A stretch of 64,000 nucleotides of DNA from positions 62,001 to 126,000 of the forward strand of contig NZ_WBWE01000008.1 in the NCBI RefSeq assembly GCF_008932435.1, in the 5' to 3' direction. The notes beneath the pieces were generated by a model. It saw only the letters and a list, made by a program, of their open reading frames with translations. It was not told the DNA's origin and made no database searches. Source of the stretch: Brucella pseudintermedia (lineage in GTDB: Bacteria; Pseudomonadota; Alphaproteobacteria; Rhizobiales; Rhizobiaceae). Position 1 is the first letter of the stretch. The number at the start of each line of letters is the position of its first letter. The position numbers and the translations under genes are program-made. Shown piece after piece: positions 29,681-38,333 of the stretch.

Positions 29681-30457
29681 TCATGCGGCTTTGCGCGGCC
29701 ATGCGGCGAGCTTGCGCGCAAAATAGGAAACCGTCGCATGTAAGAGCATGGTGAAGGCCGCGAGCACGAAAAGGCTTGCGAACATGAGGTCCACCTTGGC
29801 GCGGCCATTGGCGAGCAGCATCAGATAGCCGAGCCCTTTCGATGCGCCGACCCATTCGCCGACCACGACCCCGATCGGGGCATAGACGGCGGCAAGGCTG
29901 AGGCCCGACGCCAGCGACGGAAAGGCGGAAGGGACACGGATGCGAAACAGGATGGCCATCCGCCCCGCCCCCAGAATTTCCGCCGCGTCGATCAGGCTCG
30001 TTTCGGTGCGCTGCATTCCATCGAGGAAGGTGGAAACGACGGGAAAGAAGATCATCAGCACCGTGACCGCGATCTTCGATGCGGGGCCGTAGCCGAGCCA
30101 CAATGTCAAAATGGGGGCGAGCGCGAAGATGGGGATTGCCTGACTGAACACCATGGCGGGCATGACAAGGCGCTGCGCCAGCGGCGACATCATCAGTCCG
30201 ATTGCGGTCGCGATCCCGACCGCGCAGCCCAGCACCAGCCCTCCCAGCACCTCGCCAATGGTGGCCGCCGCGTTTTCCGCGATCAGCCACGCATTCGTCA
30301 CGAGCGCCTGCATGACATCGAGCGGTCCCGGCAGGATGAAGCGCGGCATCTGGCCGATGCTCACCACCGTCTGCCAGATGGCGAGCGCCGCAGCCGCCGA
30401 CAGGAGGCCATCGGCAGCGCGCTTTTTTCGGCTTCGGTTCAAAAGCGTTTCGTTCAC
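29681..30457 (-). CDS. thiX: ABC transporter permease for a thiamine pyrimidine precursor
   Basis: A 258-residue inner-membrane permease of the SsuC/TauC/ThiX type (BPD_transp_1), with about six helices and the EAA-like loop DAAEILGAGRMAILFRIRVPSAFPSL. It is the last gene of the thiamine operon and its ATG overlaps the tenA stop (ATGA). With ThiY it should import hydroxymethylpyrimidine or a formylamino precursor. The ATPase partner ThiZ, normally next to it, is not in this operon: the gene is followed at once by a terminator. Confidence 0.88.
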   Translation of the reverse strand: MNETLLNRSRKKRAADGLLSAAAALAIWQTVVSIGQMPRFILPGPLDVMQALVTNAWLIAENAAATIGEVLGGLVLGCAVGIATAIGLMMSPLAQRLVMPAMVFSQAIPIFALAPILTLWLGYGPASKIAVTVLMIFFPVVSTFLDGMQRTETSLIDAAEILGAGRMAILFRIRVPSAFPSLASGLSLAAVYAPIGVVVGEWVGASKGLGYLMLLANGRAKVDLMFASLFVLAAFTMLLHATVSYFARKLAAWPRKAA

Positions 30458-31152
30458 GATCCAGCCTTCAGGCCCATCGACCAGAAATCGGCTTCGAGCC
30501 TGCTTGCCGTCGCAAAGATCTGGCAGAGTTTTGGCCAGCGCGGGCTTTTCTCGAAATCGTCACCGATGCGGTCCTTCGCTGCCTGATCGAACAGCTTGCC
30601 GACCGTGTGGCACATCTCCTGATATTCGCGCCCGGCATAGGTATCGATCCACTCCTGATAGGGTGTTCCCGCCGTGGCCGTGGCGGCAAGATTGAGGCCG
30701 ATCTCGCCATAGCCGTGCGCGCAGGGCACCAGCGCGGTCAAGAGATCGAGGAAATCGCCCGCTTGTCCGCAGTCGAGTACATAGCGCGTATAGGCGAGGT
30801 TTTCCGGCTCTTCCTTCGTTGCGTAAAGCTCGTCCTCGCTGATGCCTTCCCGCGCGCAGATGCTGACATGCAAAGGCAGTTCCATATGGGCAAGACCGTG
30901 CATGATATCGGCGCAGAGCCGGGTTTCCTGCAATGTATTGGCCTTCACGACGCCGAGCGCGAAGGCGCGGGCATAGTGATGCAGATAGACATAATCCTGC
31001 CGGAGATAGTGCAGAAAAGCCGATTTCGGCAACGTTCCGTCGCCAAGCCTGCGCACGAACGGGTGGTCGATATAGGGCTTCCAGTCATCGAGCGTTTCCG
31101 CGCGCAGGCGTGTGAAAAGTTCGGAAGAATAATGCGGCTGTGGCTGGCTCAT
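30454..31152 (-). CDS. tenA: Aminopyrimidine aminohydrolase TenA
   Basis: A 232-residue all-helical TenA/THI-4 protein. It hydrolyses 4-amino-5-aminomethyl-2-methylpyrimidine to hydroxymethylpyrimidine in salvage of degraded thiamine. The active-site cysteine is in ALVPCAHGYGEIG, and the SAFLHYLRQDYVYLHHYARAFA helix carries the substrate-binding Asp and Tyr residues of the family. It overlaps both neighbours by 4 bases (ATGA), so translation is coupled with thiY and thiX. This arrangement indicates that imported pyrimidine breakdown products are fed directly to TenA and ThiD. Confidence 0.94.
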   Translation of the reverse strand: MSQPQPHYSSELFTRLRAETLDDWKPYIDHPFVRRLGDGTLPKSAFLHYLRQDYVYLHHYARAFALGVVKANTLQETRLCADIMHGLAHMELPLHVSICAREGISEDELYATKEEPENLAYTRYVLDCGQAGDFLDLLTALVPCAHGYGEIGLNLAATATAGTPYQEWIDTYAGREYQEMCHTVGKLFDQAAKDRIGDDFEKSPRWPKLCQIFATASRLEADFWSMGLKAGS

Positions 31153-32129
31153 GACTTGCTCCCTTGGGCATTGACATCAATGGCGAATTTTTCGACCGGC
31201 AAGATGGAAGGCACGAGGCCGTGTTCCTTGAGATAGGCTTCGTAACGGCTCCAGCGGCCATGATCGAGGCTGGCAGGAGCGCGCGAAAAACGGGCGACGG
31301 TGTCTTTCCATGCGCGCTGGTTCAGGTCGTCCTTGAGTTCGGTGCTGTAGGCGGAAAATGCCTCATAACCCTTGTCCGGGTGGTTGACGATATATTGCGC
31401 GGCCTTCTCGGTTGCGGCGAGGAAGCGCGAAATCCGTTCTTTTTCGGCGGCGTCGAGCCTGGCGGAATTGGCGACATAGACCAGCTCGTCATAGACCGGC
31501 ACGCCCTCTTCCTCGACGAAGAAGCATTTACCCGGCACGCCTTCGACGGCCATCTGGTTCAGTTCGACATTGCGATAGGCGCCCATCACCGCATCGACCT
31601 GCTTCGACATCAGCGACGGCGCGAGGGAGAAATTCACATTGATAAGCTCGACATCGGAAAGCTTGACGCCGTGCTGGCCGAGAATGGTGCCGAGCAGGGT
31701 CTCCTCTACGCCTGCAACCGAATAGCCGATCTTCTTGCCCTTGAGGTCGGCGATTGCATTCACCGATCCGTCGTCGCGGGTCATCAGGCAGTTGAGCGGC
31801 GAGTCGATCAATGTGCCGACGCGAATGAGCGGCAGGCCCTCATGCACCTGAAGGTGCACCTGCTGCTGATAGGAAATCGCAAGATCGGCCTGACCTGCCG
31901 CCACCATCTTGGTCGGCGTCGAGGCATCGGCAGGCGCGACGATTTCGACGTCCAGCCCCGCATCCTTGAAGTAGCCGAGCTTGTCGGCAACGATGATCGG
32001 GCCGTGATCGGGGTTCACATACCAGTCAAGGATGAGCTTGAATTTATCGTTCGCCTGCGCGGCCTGAGCCGAAATCAGGGCGAACGAAGCCGTGGCGCTG
32101 AAGAGCGCTGCAAAAACCAGTTTTTTCAA
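31149..32129 (-). CDS. thiY: Periplasmic pyrimidine-precursor binding protein
   Basis: A 326-residue substrate-binding protein of the NMT1/THI5-like family with a signal peptide (MKKLVFAALF, cleavage near ANA/ND at residue 26). The domain contains LDWYVNPDHGPIIVADKLGYF and the ISYQQQVHLQV segment typical of ThiY. In the family it binds N-formyl-4-amino-5-aminomethyl-2-methylpyrimidine. It lies 15 bases after thiE in the thiamine operon and overlaps tenA, which supports this role over other NMT1-like ligands. Confidence 0.93.
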   Translation of the reverse strand: MKKLVFAALFSATASFALISAQAAQANDKFKLILDWYVNPDHGPIIVADKLGYFKDAGLDVEIVAPADASTPTKMVAAGQADLAISYQQQVHLQVHEGLPLIRVGTLIDSPLNCLMTRDDGSVNAIADLKGKKIGYSVAGVEETLLGTILGQHGVKLSDVELINVNFSLAPSLMSKQVDAVMGAYRNVELNQMAVEGVPGKCFFVEEEGVPVYDELVYVANSARLDAAEKERISRFLAATEKAAQYIVNHPDKGYEAFSAYSTELKDDLNQRAWKDTVARFSRAPASLDHGRWSRYEAYLKEHGLVPSILPVEKFAIDVNAQGSKS

Positions 32130-32144
32130 TGTTTCCTCCAGAAA

Positions 32145-32753
32145 CTACATTACATGAGGCCGTGTAATTTCGATCCATTGCCGCAGGCGGGCCTCCGGAT
32201 CGGCATTGAGGGTAATGTCGGTGACGACGGACACGATATCGGCTCCGGCATCAAAAACGCCGGGCGCGCGGTCCACATTCATGCCGCCGATGCCGACAAG
32301 CGGAATATCGCCAAGCGCCGCTTTCCACTCGCGCACGCGATCCAGTCCCTGTTCGTGCCATTTCATTTTCTTGAGAATGGTGGGATAGACGGGGCCGAGC
32401 GCGATATAGTCAGGCTTTACCGACAGGGCGCGGCCAAGTTCCGCCTTGTCATGGCTTGAAACGCCGAGCTTCAGGCCACCGGCGCGAATGGCATCGAGAT
32501 CGGCTTCATCAAGATCTTCTTGACCCAGATGGATGAAATCGCAGCCTTCCTCGAGCGCCAGTTTCCAATAGTCGTTGACGATCAGCTGGCAGTCATGGCC
32601 AATGCATATGTCGCGAGCCGCACGGATTTCAGCGCGCAGTTCCGGCTCGCTCTTGTCCTTGATGCGCAACTGCACCAGCCTGACGCCGAGCGGCACCATG
32701 CGCTCCAGCCATTTTGCGCTGTCGAAGATCGGGTAGAACGGATCGAGGGCCAT
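32145..32753 (-). CDS. thiE: Thiamine-phosphate synthase
   Basis: A 202-residue TIM-barrel enzyme that joins hydroxymethylpyrimidine diphosphate and thiazole phosphate to give thiamine phosphate. Family motifs are QLRIKDKS, LIVNDYWKLA, HLGQEDLDEA, LGVSSHDKAELGRA, and GPVYPTILKKM followed by VGIGGMN. The ATG at 32753 overlaps the thiG stop by one base (TGATG); a GTG one codon earlier is the alternative. The DYIALGPVYPT form of the motif is shared with other alphaproteobacterial ThiE proteins. Confidence 0.93.
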   Translation of the reverse strand: MALDPFYPIFDSAKWLERMVPLGVRLVQLRIKDKSEPELRAEIRAARDICIGHDCQLIVNDYWKLALEEGCDFIHLGQEDLDEADLDAIRAGGLKLGVSSHDKAELGRALSVKPDYIALGPVYPTILKKMKWHEQGLDRVREWKAALGDIPLVGIGGMNVDRAPGVFDAGADIVSVVTDITLNADPEARLRQWIEITRPHVM

Positions 32754-33523
32754 CACAAAAACGCCTTTCCGATAAGGGGAGTGGAGGGGGCGGCCATATC
32801 GCGTGCTTCGATGGCGTCCGCCTCAAAAGCGAGCCGTCCGGCCTCGACCGCCAGTGCGAAGCCGCGCGCCATGGCGACCGGATCGCCAGCCTTGGCGACG
32901 GCAGTGTTGATGAGCACGGCGTCATAGCCCAGCTCCATCGCCGCCGCCGCATGGGATGGCACGCCGATGCCTGCATCGACTACCAGCGGAACATCGGGGA
33001 AATGCGCGCGCATGGTTTTCAGCGCGTAAGGATTATTGAGGCCGCGGCCCGAGCCGATGGGTGCCCCCCACGGCATCAGCACCTTGCAACCGGCTTCAAG
33101 GAGTTTTTCCGCGACGACCAGATCGTCATTCATATAGGGAAAGACCTCGAAACCATCGTCGCAGAGCGTGCCTGCCGCTTCCACAAGACCGAACGGGTCG
33201 GGCTGCAATGTGTCATGGTCGCCGATGACTTCCAGCTTGATCCAGTTGGTGCCGAAGATTTCCCGCGCCATTTTTGCCGTGGTGACTGCTTCACGGGCCG
33301 TATGACAGCCAGCCGTATTGGGCAGAACCTGCACGCCCAGTTCCCGGATCAGCGTCCAGAAGTCCTGACCGGCACGCATGTTGCCGCTTTCGCGGCGCAG
33401 TGACACGGTAACGATACCGGCCCCGGAGGCGCGCACCGCATCGGCAAGAATAGCGGGCGAGGGATATTGCGCCGTGCCGAGCAGCAGGCGGCTTTCGAAT
33501 TGTTTTCCGTAAAATTCCAGCAT
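32753..33523 (-). CDS. thiG: Thiazole synthase
   Basis: A 256-residue TIM-barrel enzyme that builds thiazole phosphate from deoxyxylulose phosphate, dehydroglycine and ThiS thiocarboxylate. The Schiff-base lysine is in [11 protein letters not shown]; the barrel motifs [13 protein letters not shown] and [28 protein letters not shown] are complete. The ATG at 33523 begins 1 base after the thiS stop, and its ribosome site GGGAGG lies inside the end of thiS. A longer upstream frame is an overlap artefact. Confidence 0.96.
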   Translation of the reverse strand: MLEFYGKQFESRLLLGTAQYPSPAILADAVRASGAGIVTVSLRRESGNMRAGQDFWTLIRELGVQVLPNTAGCHTAREAVTTAKMAREIFGTNWIKLEVIGDHDTLQPDPFGLVEAAGTLCDDGFEVFPYMNDDLVVAEKLLEAGCKVLMPWGAPIGSGRGLNNPYALKTMRAHFPDVPLVVDAGIGVPSHAAAAMELGYDAVLINTAVAKAGDPVAMARGFALAVEAGRLAFEADAIEARDMAAPSTPLIGKAFL

Positions 33524-33524
33524 C

Positions 33525-33722
33525 TTAGCCTCCCTGCATCGGAGCGAGCACTTCGATGCGGTCACCTTCGGAAATGTTTGCGTCTTCCCGCGCGTCGGCG
33601 GGTATGAATTCGCCGTTGAGCGCGGTTGCGACCACGGCTTCATCAAGCGCGATTTCCTTGAGAAGGGCGGCGAGCGTGGCCGAGGCGGTTTCGTGCGCCT
33701 CGCCGTTCAAAACGATAGTCAT
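33525..33722 (-). CDS. thiS: Sulfur carrier protein ThiS
   Basis: A 65-residue ubiquitin-like protein ending in the required Gly-Gly (LAPMQGG), where sulfur is carried as a thiocarboxylate. Its length and ending fit the family exactly. The ATG overlaps the thiO stop (ATGA), and the next gene is its partner thiG. No thiF-type adenylating enzyme is in this operon, so the activating enzyme must be encoded elsewhere. Confidence 0.95.
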   Translation of the reverse strand: MTIVLNGEAHETASATLAALLKEIALDEAVVATALNGEFIPADAREDANISEGDRIEVLAPMQGG

Positions 33723-34711
33723 GCATAGTCCTCCACGAAGTCGGGCTCAGCCTCGGCGTCGGTTGCAACCGCGACCGCCATGCGGGCGACCGCGGGCGAA
33801 AGCAGGAAACCGTGCCGGTAAAGGCCGTTGACATAGACGGTGTCGCCGCGCCTGCGCACGCGCGGCAGGTTGTCGGCAAAGGCGGGACGCGCATCGACGC
33901 CCACTTCCAGTATTTCCGCCTCGCCGAAGGCCGGGTGCAGCGCGTAGGCCGCACTCAGGAGTTCCAGCGTGGAGCGCACGCTGATGCCGTGGCGGTCGTC
34001 GCTTTCGATCATGGTGGCGCCGATCATGTGAATGCCGTCGCCGCGCGGCACGATGTAAAGCGGGATGCGCGGATGCAGGAGGCGCACGGGCCGCGAAAGA
34101 TTGATGTCGCGCGAGCGCACGATCAGCATCTCGCCTTTGACGCCGCGCAGGTCCTGCAAGGTGTCGCGGGCGGCAAGGCCGCGCGCATCGACGGTGATAT
34201 CCGCCGCGATGGATATGTCTTTGGCGTCGACGCCAAGATGAAAGACCACGCCCTGTTGCCGCAGCCTTTCGGCCAGTTCGATCAGCGTCTTGCGCGGATC
34301 GAGATGGCCTTCGCCGGCAAAGAACAGGCCCTGCCTGAACCGCCCGGCGAGATCGGGTTCCAGCGCATCGATGCTGTCCTGATCGATTGTATCGAAGGCT
34401 TCCGTCCGGCGGGCGAAGCGGCGCAACTCGCTCATGTCCCGCGTGTGGGAGAGCACGAGCGTTCCCTTGCGCCTGACGGTCGAGACGTGGCGCTCCCACC
34501 AGCCGATGGCATCCTGCCCGAGGCGCACCACGGGTTCTTCGGCGCTTTCGCCCTCGCACCAGGGAGCCAGCATTCCGCCCGCAAACCACGAGCAGCTGTC
34601 GGAGCCGATCTCGGCACTTTTGGCGATGACGGTGACGGCATGGCCCTGATCTGTAAACTCGGCGGCAGTGGCAAGACCGGCCACACCCGCTCCGATGATG
34701 GTGACGCGCAT
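33719..34711 (-). CDS. thiO: Glycine oxidase ThiO
   Basis: A 330-residue FAD-dependent DAO-family oxidase. It begins with the dinucleotide motif VTIIGAGVAGLATA, then SCSWFAGGMLAPWCEGE, typical of glycine oxidases. It converts glycine to iminoglycine (dehydroglycine) for thiazole synthesis, the oxygen-dependent alternative to ThiH. The ATG at 34711 overlaps the thiD stop by one base; a GTG one codon earlier is possible. Position between thiD and thiS gives the assignment. Confidence 0.94.
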   Translation of the reverse strand: MRVTIIGAGVAGLATAAEFTDQGHAVTVIAKSAEIGSDSCSWFAGGMLAPWCEGESAEEPVVRLGQDAIGWWERHVSTVRRKGTLVLSHTRDMSELRRFARRTEAFDTIDQDSIDALEPDLAGRFRQGLFFAGEGHLDPRKTLIELAERLRQQGVVFHLGVDAKDISIAADITVDARGLAARDTLQDLRGVKGEMLIVRSRDINLSRPVRLLHPRIPLYIVPRGDGIHMIGATMIESDDRHGISVRSTLELLSAAYALHPAFGEAEILEVGVDARPAFADNLPRVRRRGDTVYVNGLYRHGFLLSPAVARMAVAVATDAEAEPDFVEDYA

Positions 34712-35589
34712 CACGCAATCTCCCCGGTTCGGGTTTTCCAGAGGTCATGAAAATGATGCACCGGGCCATGGCCGTGCCCGACCTTCAGGCGGTCGGCTGC
34801 GCGGATCGCCCCTTGCAGATAGGCATGGGCGGAAAGCACAGCCTTTTCCAGCGGCAGGTTCCGGGCCAGTTCTGCGGCAATGGCCGAAGAAAGCGTGCAG
34901 CCTGTTCCATGGGTATTGGCGGTCAGGATACGGGGGGCCTCAAGGCGCAGCGTCGGCAAGTCGCGGCGCACCAGCAGATCGACGCAGGTGTCGCCTTCCG
35001 CATGGCCGCCTTTCATCAGAACGGCCTTCGCGCCGAGGTCGAGCAAGGCGCGTCCTTGTTCCTCGGCGCCCGTATCGTCCGCTGCCAGACCGCAGCCGAG
35101 GAGGCACGCCGCTTCCGGCCGGTTGGGCGTCAAAAGCGTCGCCAGCGGGATGAGTTTCCGGCGCAGAAGCGCAATGGCGTTTTCGCTCAAAAGCCGGTCG
35201 CCGGATTTTGCCACCATCACCGGATCGACAACGACCGGACCGGAAAAATGCGCGAGGCCGCGCGCGATGGCCTCGATTGTTTCGGGCACGGAAACCATGC
35301 CGATCTTCACAGCCGCCACGTCGAGATCGCTGAAAACGGCGTCGATCTGCCCGGCGACGATGGCGGGCGGTATATCGTGCACGGCGCTTACCGTGCAGGT
35401 GTTCTGCACGGTAACGGCGGCAATGACGCTCGCGCCATAAACGCCAAGTGCGGAAAATGTCTTGAGGTCGGCCTGTATGCCCGCGCCGCCGCCGCTGTCG
35501 GAACCGGCAATGGTCACGCATATGGGCACGGACCGCGACGGGTCGCTCGTTGAATTGGTTCGGGAGAAACTGTTCTTTTGGTCCATCAT
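34711..35589 (-). CDS. thiD: Hydroxymethylpyrimidine/phosphomethylpyrimidine kinase
   Basis: About 292 residues, ribokinase-like fold. It phosphorylates hydroxymethylpyrimidine and its phosphate. Signatures are TIAGSDSGGGAGIQADLKTFSA, VVVDPVMVAKSGDRLL, LTPNRPEA and the anion-hole TANTHGTGCTLSSAIA. It is the first gene of the operon, about 97 bases downstream of the TPP riboswitch. Several in-frame starts exist; ATG at 35589 is preferred for its GAGAG upstream and because earlier starts (35625, 35682) intrude on the leader. Confidence 0.94.
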   Translation of the reverse strand: MMDQKNSFSRTNSTSDPSRSVPICVTIAGSDSGGGAGIQADLKTFSALGVYGASVIAAVTVQNTCTVSAVHDIPPAIVAGQIDAVFSDLDVAAVKIGMVSVPETIEAIARGLAHFSGPVVVDPVMVAKSGDRLLSENAIALLRRKLIPLATLLTPNRPEAACLLGCGLAADDTGAEEQGRALLDLGAKAVLMKGGHAEGDTCVDLLVRRDLPTLRLEAPRILTANTHGTGCTLSSAIAAELARNLPLEKAVLSAHAYLQGAIRAADRLKVGHGHGPVHHFHDLWKTRTGEIA

Positions 35590-35685
35590 GCCGTCTCTCA
35601 TTCCGAACGGAAGATGAGACGTCATGAACCTTGTCGGAGCCGAGACCCCATTGGGGCTATTGCCCCGTCCGCGACGCGCCAAACT

Positions 35686-35775
35686 CCGTTCCCTACGCAG
35701 GTATTACCCGGATCAGGTTCAATGGGTTGACGCGAGAACGCGCCTCTCAGCCTCTTGTGTCGCAATATGGAACGG
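35686..35775 (-). promoter_or_regulatory. TPP (thiamine) riboswitch
   Basis: On the minus strand the THI element is clear: CTGAGA at 35750-35745, then ACCC, TGAACCTGATC, GGGTAATACC and GCGTAGGGA. The closing helix P1 is formed by CCGTTCC (35775-35769) and GGAACGG (35692-35686), a perfect 7-bp pairing. It lies in the leader of thiD and should switch off the whole eight-gene operon when thiamine diphosphate is bound. A GC hairpin (GGGGC/GCCCC, 35652-35667) between it and thiD may be part of the expression platform. The rest of the 35776-36064 stretch shows no gene. Confidence 0.95.
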
Positions 35776-36064
35776 AAAACCGCCGAGCGCTTTTCCGGAT
35801 ATTGCTTCGAAGGCACCCCAACGAATTTTGCGCCTATAGGCATAGGCCGGAAGTTGAAGGCGGTCAAGCGATGGAAAAAGTCCGATTTTAAAGAAATTCC
35901 TTAAACCGATCCCCAATTTGTATATGGTTTATTAAAATTATCGGTTTTAATCTATGCTCGGGGTGCATCTGAATCGGGTTGCTCATAGTGCCAACAAACG
36001 AGACGGTCTGCTCGGGGAGCGGATCTGTATAATCCTGTAGGATCAGTAGGATGAGGGGAATGCG

Positions 36065-38188
36065 ATGAAGAAGCGGGGGGGCGCTTCGGCTTCGGCGGAA
36101 GGTACGATGGCGCGCACGTCCGAACAGGACTTCCGCATCCTTTTCACGACACATCCGACACCCATGTGGGTCTATGACCCGGAGACGCTGCGCTTTATCG
36201 TGATGAATGATGCCGCGTACCGGCTGTACGGATATACAGCCGACGAAATCCCGGCCATGACCGTGCTCGATATTCGCCCGCAAACCGAGCGGGACCGGAT
36301 GCTGGCCGCCATTCGCGATCGCAGCGACCTTGAGCGCCCGGAGCGGTGGCAGCATCTGCGCGCCAATGGTGAAATCATCGACGTTCTGACCTACGGACGC
36401 CAGGTGCTGTTCGACGGCAAGGAGGCGATTCTCGCCATTGTTCAGGACAGGACCGAACTGACGGAGGCCAATCGTCAGGCAAGTCACGCGCAGACCTTGC
36501 TGGACAGCCTCGTCAATAACCTGCCGCTTGGCGTGTTCGTCAAGGACATGCAGGATGATGGCCGTTACGTGCTGTTCAATCAGGCCGCGTCGGTCGCGAG
36601 CGGGCAGCCGGTAGAAGAAGCCATCGGCGCGACCGACCTCGATCTTTTCCCAAAGGGCGAGGCAGCCGTCATCATCGAGCAGGACCGCATGGCGATGCGA
36701 CGCCGGGATGTGCTGAGCGTCGAACGCAAGGTCGAGCGCAAGGACGGCACGTCACGCACGATGCGGATCATAAGATGCTCCATTCCGCCGGTCGAAGGTG
36801 GCGAGCCTCGTTATTTGATCGGGCTTCTCGAGGACATTACCGAGCGGCGCGAAATCGAGGAACGCATGGCGCATATCGCCATGCATGACAGCCTGACCGG
36901 ACTGCCGAACCGGGCCTATTTTGCCCACCATGTCGAGAGCCTGCTGAAGAAGGGCGGGGATTGCGAGCCTTTCGCATTGTTCTATCTCGACATCGATCAT
37001 TTCAAGAACATCAACGACAGTATCGGGCATCAGGCGGGCGATCAGCTTTTGCAGGAAGTGGCGCGTCGGCTGAAACAGATTACGACGCCGGACGAATTCA
37101 TTGCGCGGCTGGGCGGCGACGAGTTCGCAATCGTTTATCGCAGCGGAACGCTGGGGCAGATCGCGATGTTTGCCGACCGCGTGCTTTCCGCTTTTCAGGA
37201 CGCGTTCAAACTGGTCGGCAATTCGGAATTTGTCACCTGCAGCATGGGCATTGCCCAAGCGCCGCTGCACGGCGACAATCCCGATGCGTTGATGCGCAAC
37301 GCCGATCTCGCGCTTTACGCGTCGAAATCCGGCGGACGCCGCACATTCCGTTTCTATCAGCACTCCTTGCGTCTGGCAGCCGAGAAGCGTCACGTCATGA
37401 CCGGCGAGCTTCGGCAGGCGCTTCTGGACGAGCAGTTCGAGCTTCACTACCAGCCGATATTCAACCTCGAAAGCGGCAGGATTTCCGGCTTCGAGGCGCT
37501 GATCCGCTGGCGTCATCCGGATCGCGGCATGGTTTCACCTGCCGAATTCATCCCCCTGGCGGAAGAAACCGGGCTGATCGGGCCGATTGGCGACTGGGTC
37601 TTGCGGGCGGCATGTCGGGAAGCGGCACTGTGGCCGGAGGACATCAAGGTCTCCGTCAATCTTTCGCCGGTCCAGTTCAGCCAGACGACGCTCCTGCAAT
37701 CGGTCAAGGACGCGCTGGAAGCGGCGCGGCTTTCGCCAGACAGGCTTGAGCTTGAAATCACGGAATCGGTCTTTCTCTCCAACTCCAAGAACAATATCGA
37801 GCTGCTGTTCGAGCTGCGGCGGCTGGGTGTTCGTATTGCGATGGATGATTTTGGAACCGGTTATTCGTCGCTGAGCTATCTGCGTTCATTCCCCTTCGAC
37901 AAGATCAAGATCGATCGCAGTTTCGTTTCGGGGATCGAGGTCGATACGCGCGATCTGGCCATCATTCAGGCGGTCGCGACGCTCGGTGCGGGCTTCAACA
38001 TTGTCACCACGGCAGAAGGCGTGGAAACCGCGCAACAGCTCGAGCGTCTGAAGACCGAACGTTTCGGTGAGGTGCAGGGTTTCCTCACAGGCCGTCCGAT
38101 GCCCGCTGGCGACGTGCAGTCCTTCATCCAGAATCGCAGCAATGCAGGGCTGGGGCTGGTCGCGGCGCATAACACATTGCCGATTTAG
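36065..38188 (+). CDS. PAS-PAS-GGDEF-EAL cyclic-di-GMP enzyme
   Basis: A 707-residue protein with two PAS domains (about 22-135 and 150-265), a GGDEF domain (about 275-435) and an EAL domain (about 455-690). The cyclase motif GGDEF is intact at 350-354. The phosphodiesterase residues also appear intact: EAL at 477-479, VNLSP, ELEITES, DDFGTGYSS and KIDRSF, then AEGVET. No membrane segment is visible, so it is probably cytoplasmic, and the PAS domains are the likely signal input. Which activity dominates cannot be decided from sequence. It is a single gene between the thi operon and copA. Confidence 0.92.
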   Translation: MKKRGGASASAEGTMARTSEQDFRILFTTHPTPMWVYDPETLRFIVMNDAAYRLYGYTADEIPAMTVLDIRPQTERDRMLAAIRDRSDLERPERWQHLRANGEIIDVLTYGRQVLFDGKEAILAIVQDRTELTEANRQASHAQTLLDSLVNNLPLGVFVKDMQDDGRYVLFNQAASVASGQPVEEAIGATDLDLFPKGEAAVIIEQDRMAMRRRDVLSVERKVERKDGTSRTMRIIRCSIPPVEGGEPRYLIGLLEDITERREIEERMAHIAMHDSLTGLPNRAYFAHHVESLLKKGGDCEPFALFYLDIDHFKNINDSIGHQAGDQLLQEVARRLKQITTPDEFIARLGGDEFAIVYRSGTLGQIAMFADRVLSAFQDAFKLVGNSEFVTCSMGIAQAPLHGDNPDALMRNADLALYASKSGGRRTFRFYQHSLRLAAEKRHVMTGELRQALLDEQFELHYQPIFNLESGRISGFEALIRWRHPDRGMVSPAEFIPLAEETGLIGPIGDWVLRAACREAALWPEDIKVSVNLSPVQFSQTTLLQSVKDALEAARLSPDRLELEITESVFLSNSKNNIELLFELRRLGVRIAMDDFGTGYSSLSYLRSFPFDKIKIDRSFVSGIEVDTRDLAIIQAVATLGAGFNIVTTAEGVETAQQLERLKTERFGEVQGFLTGRPMPAGDVQSFIQNRSNAGLGLVAAHNTLPI

Positions 38189-38252
38189 AGCCCTCTGCCC
38201 AACCTGCGTGAGCGGATGCCGTAATATATAGCGGACCTTGTTTCAAAAGGGC

Positions 38253-38283
38253 TTGACCTTCCAACGGTTGGAAGGACTATTTA
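38253..38283 (+). promoter_or_regulatory. MerR-type (CueR/HmrR) promoter of copA
   Basis: The -35 TTGACC (38253) and -10 TATTTA (38278) are separated by 19 bases, the over-long spacer used by MerR-family activators. Within it is the perfect palindrome CCTTCCAAC-G-GTTGGAAGG (38257-38275), matching known CueR/HmrR sites. It lies 51 bases upstream of the copA start and predicts copper-induced expression. Confidence 0.88.
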
Positions 38284-38333
38284 AAGAGCAATTCTCGAAT
38301 TTTGCCCTTCCCGGGGCAGTGAAAGGGATTGCC

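Noticed and set aside
29607-30290. Hidden thiZ ATPase gene overlapping thiX
   Set aside because: The open frame is a shadow of thiX in another frame and has no Walker A or signature motif.
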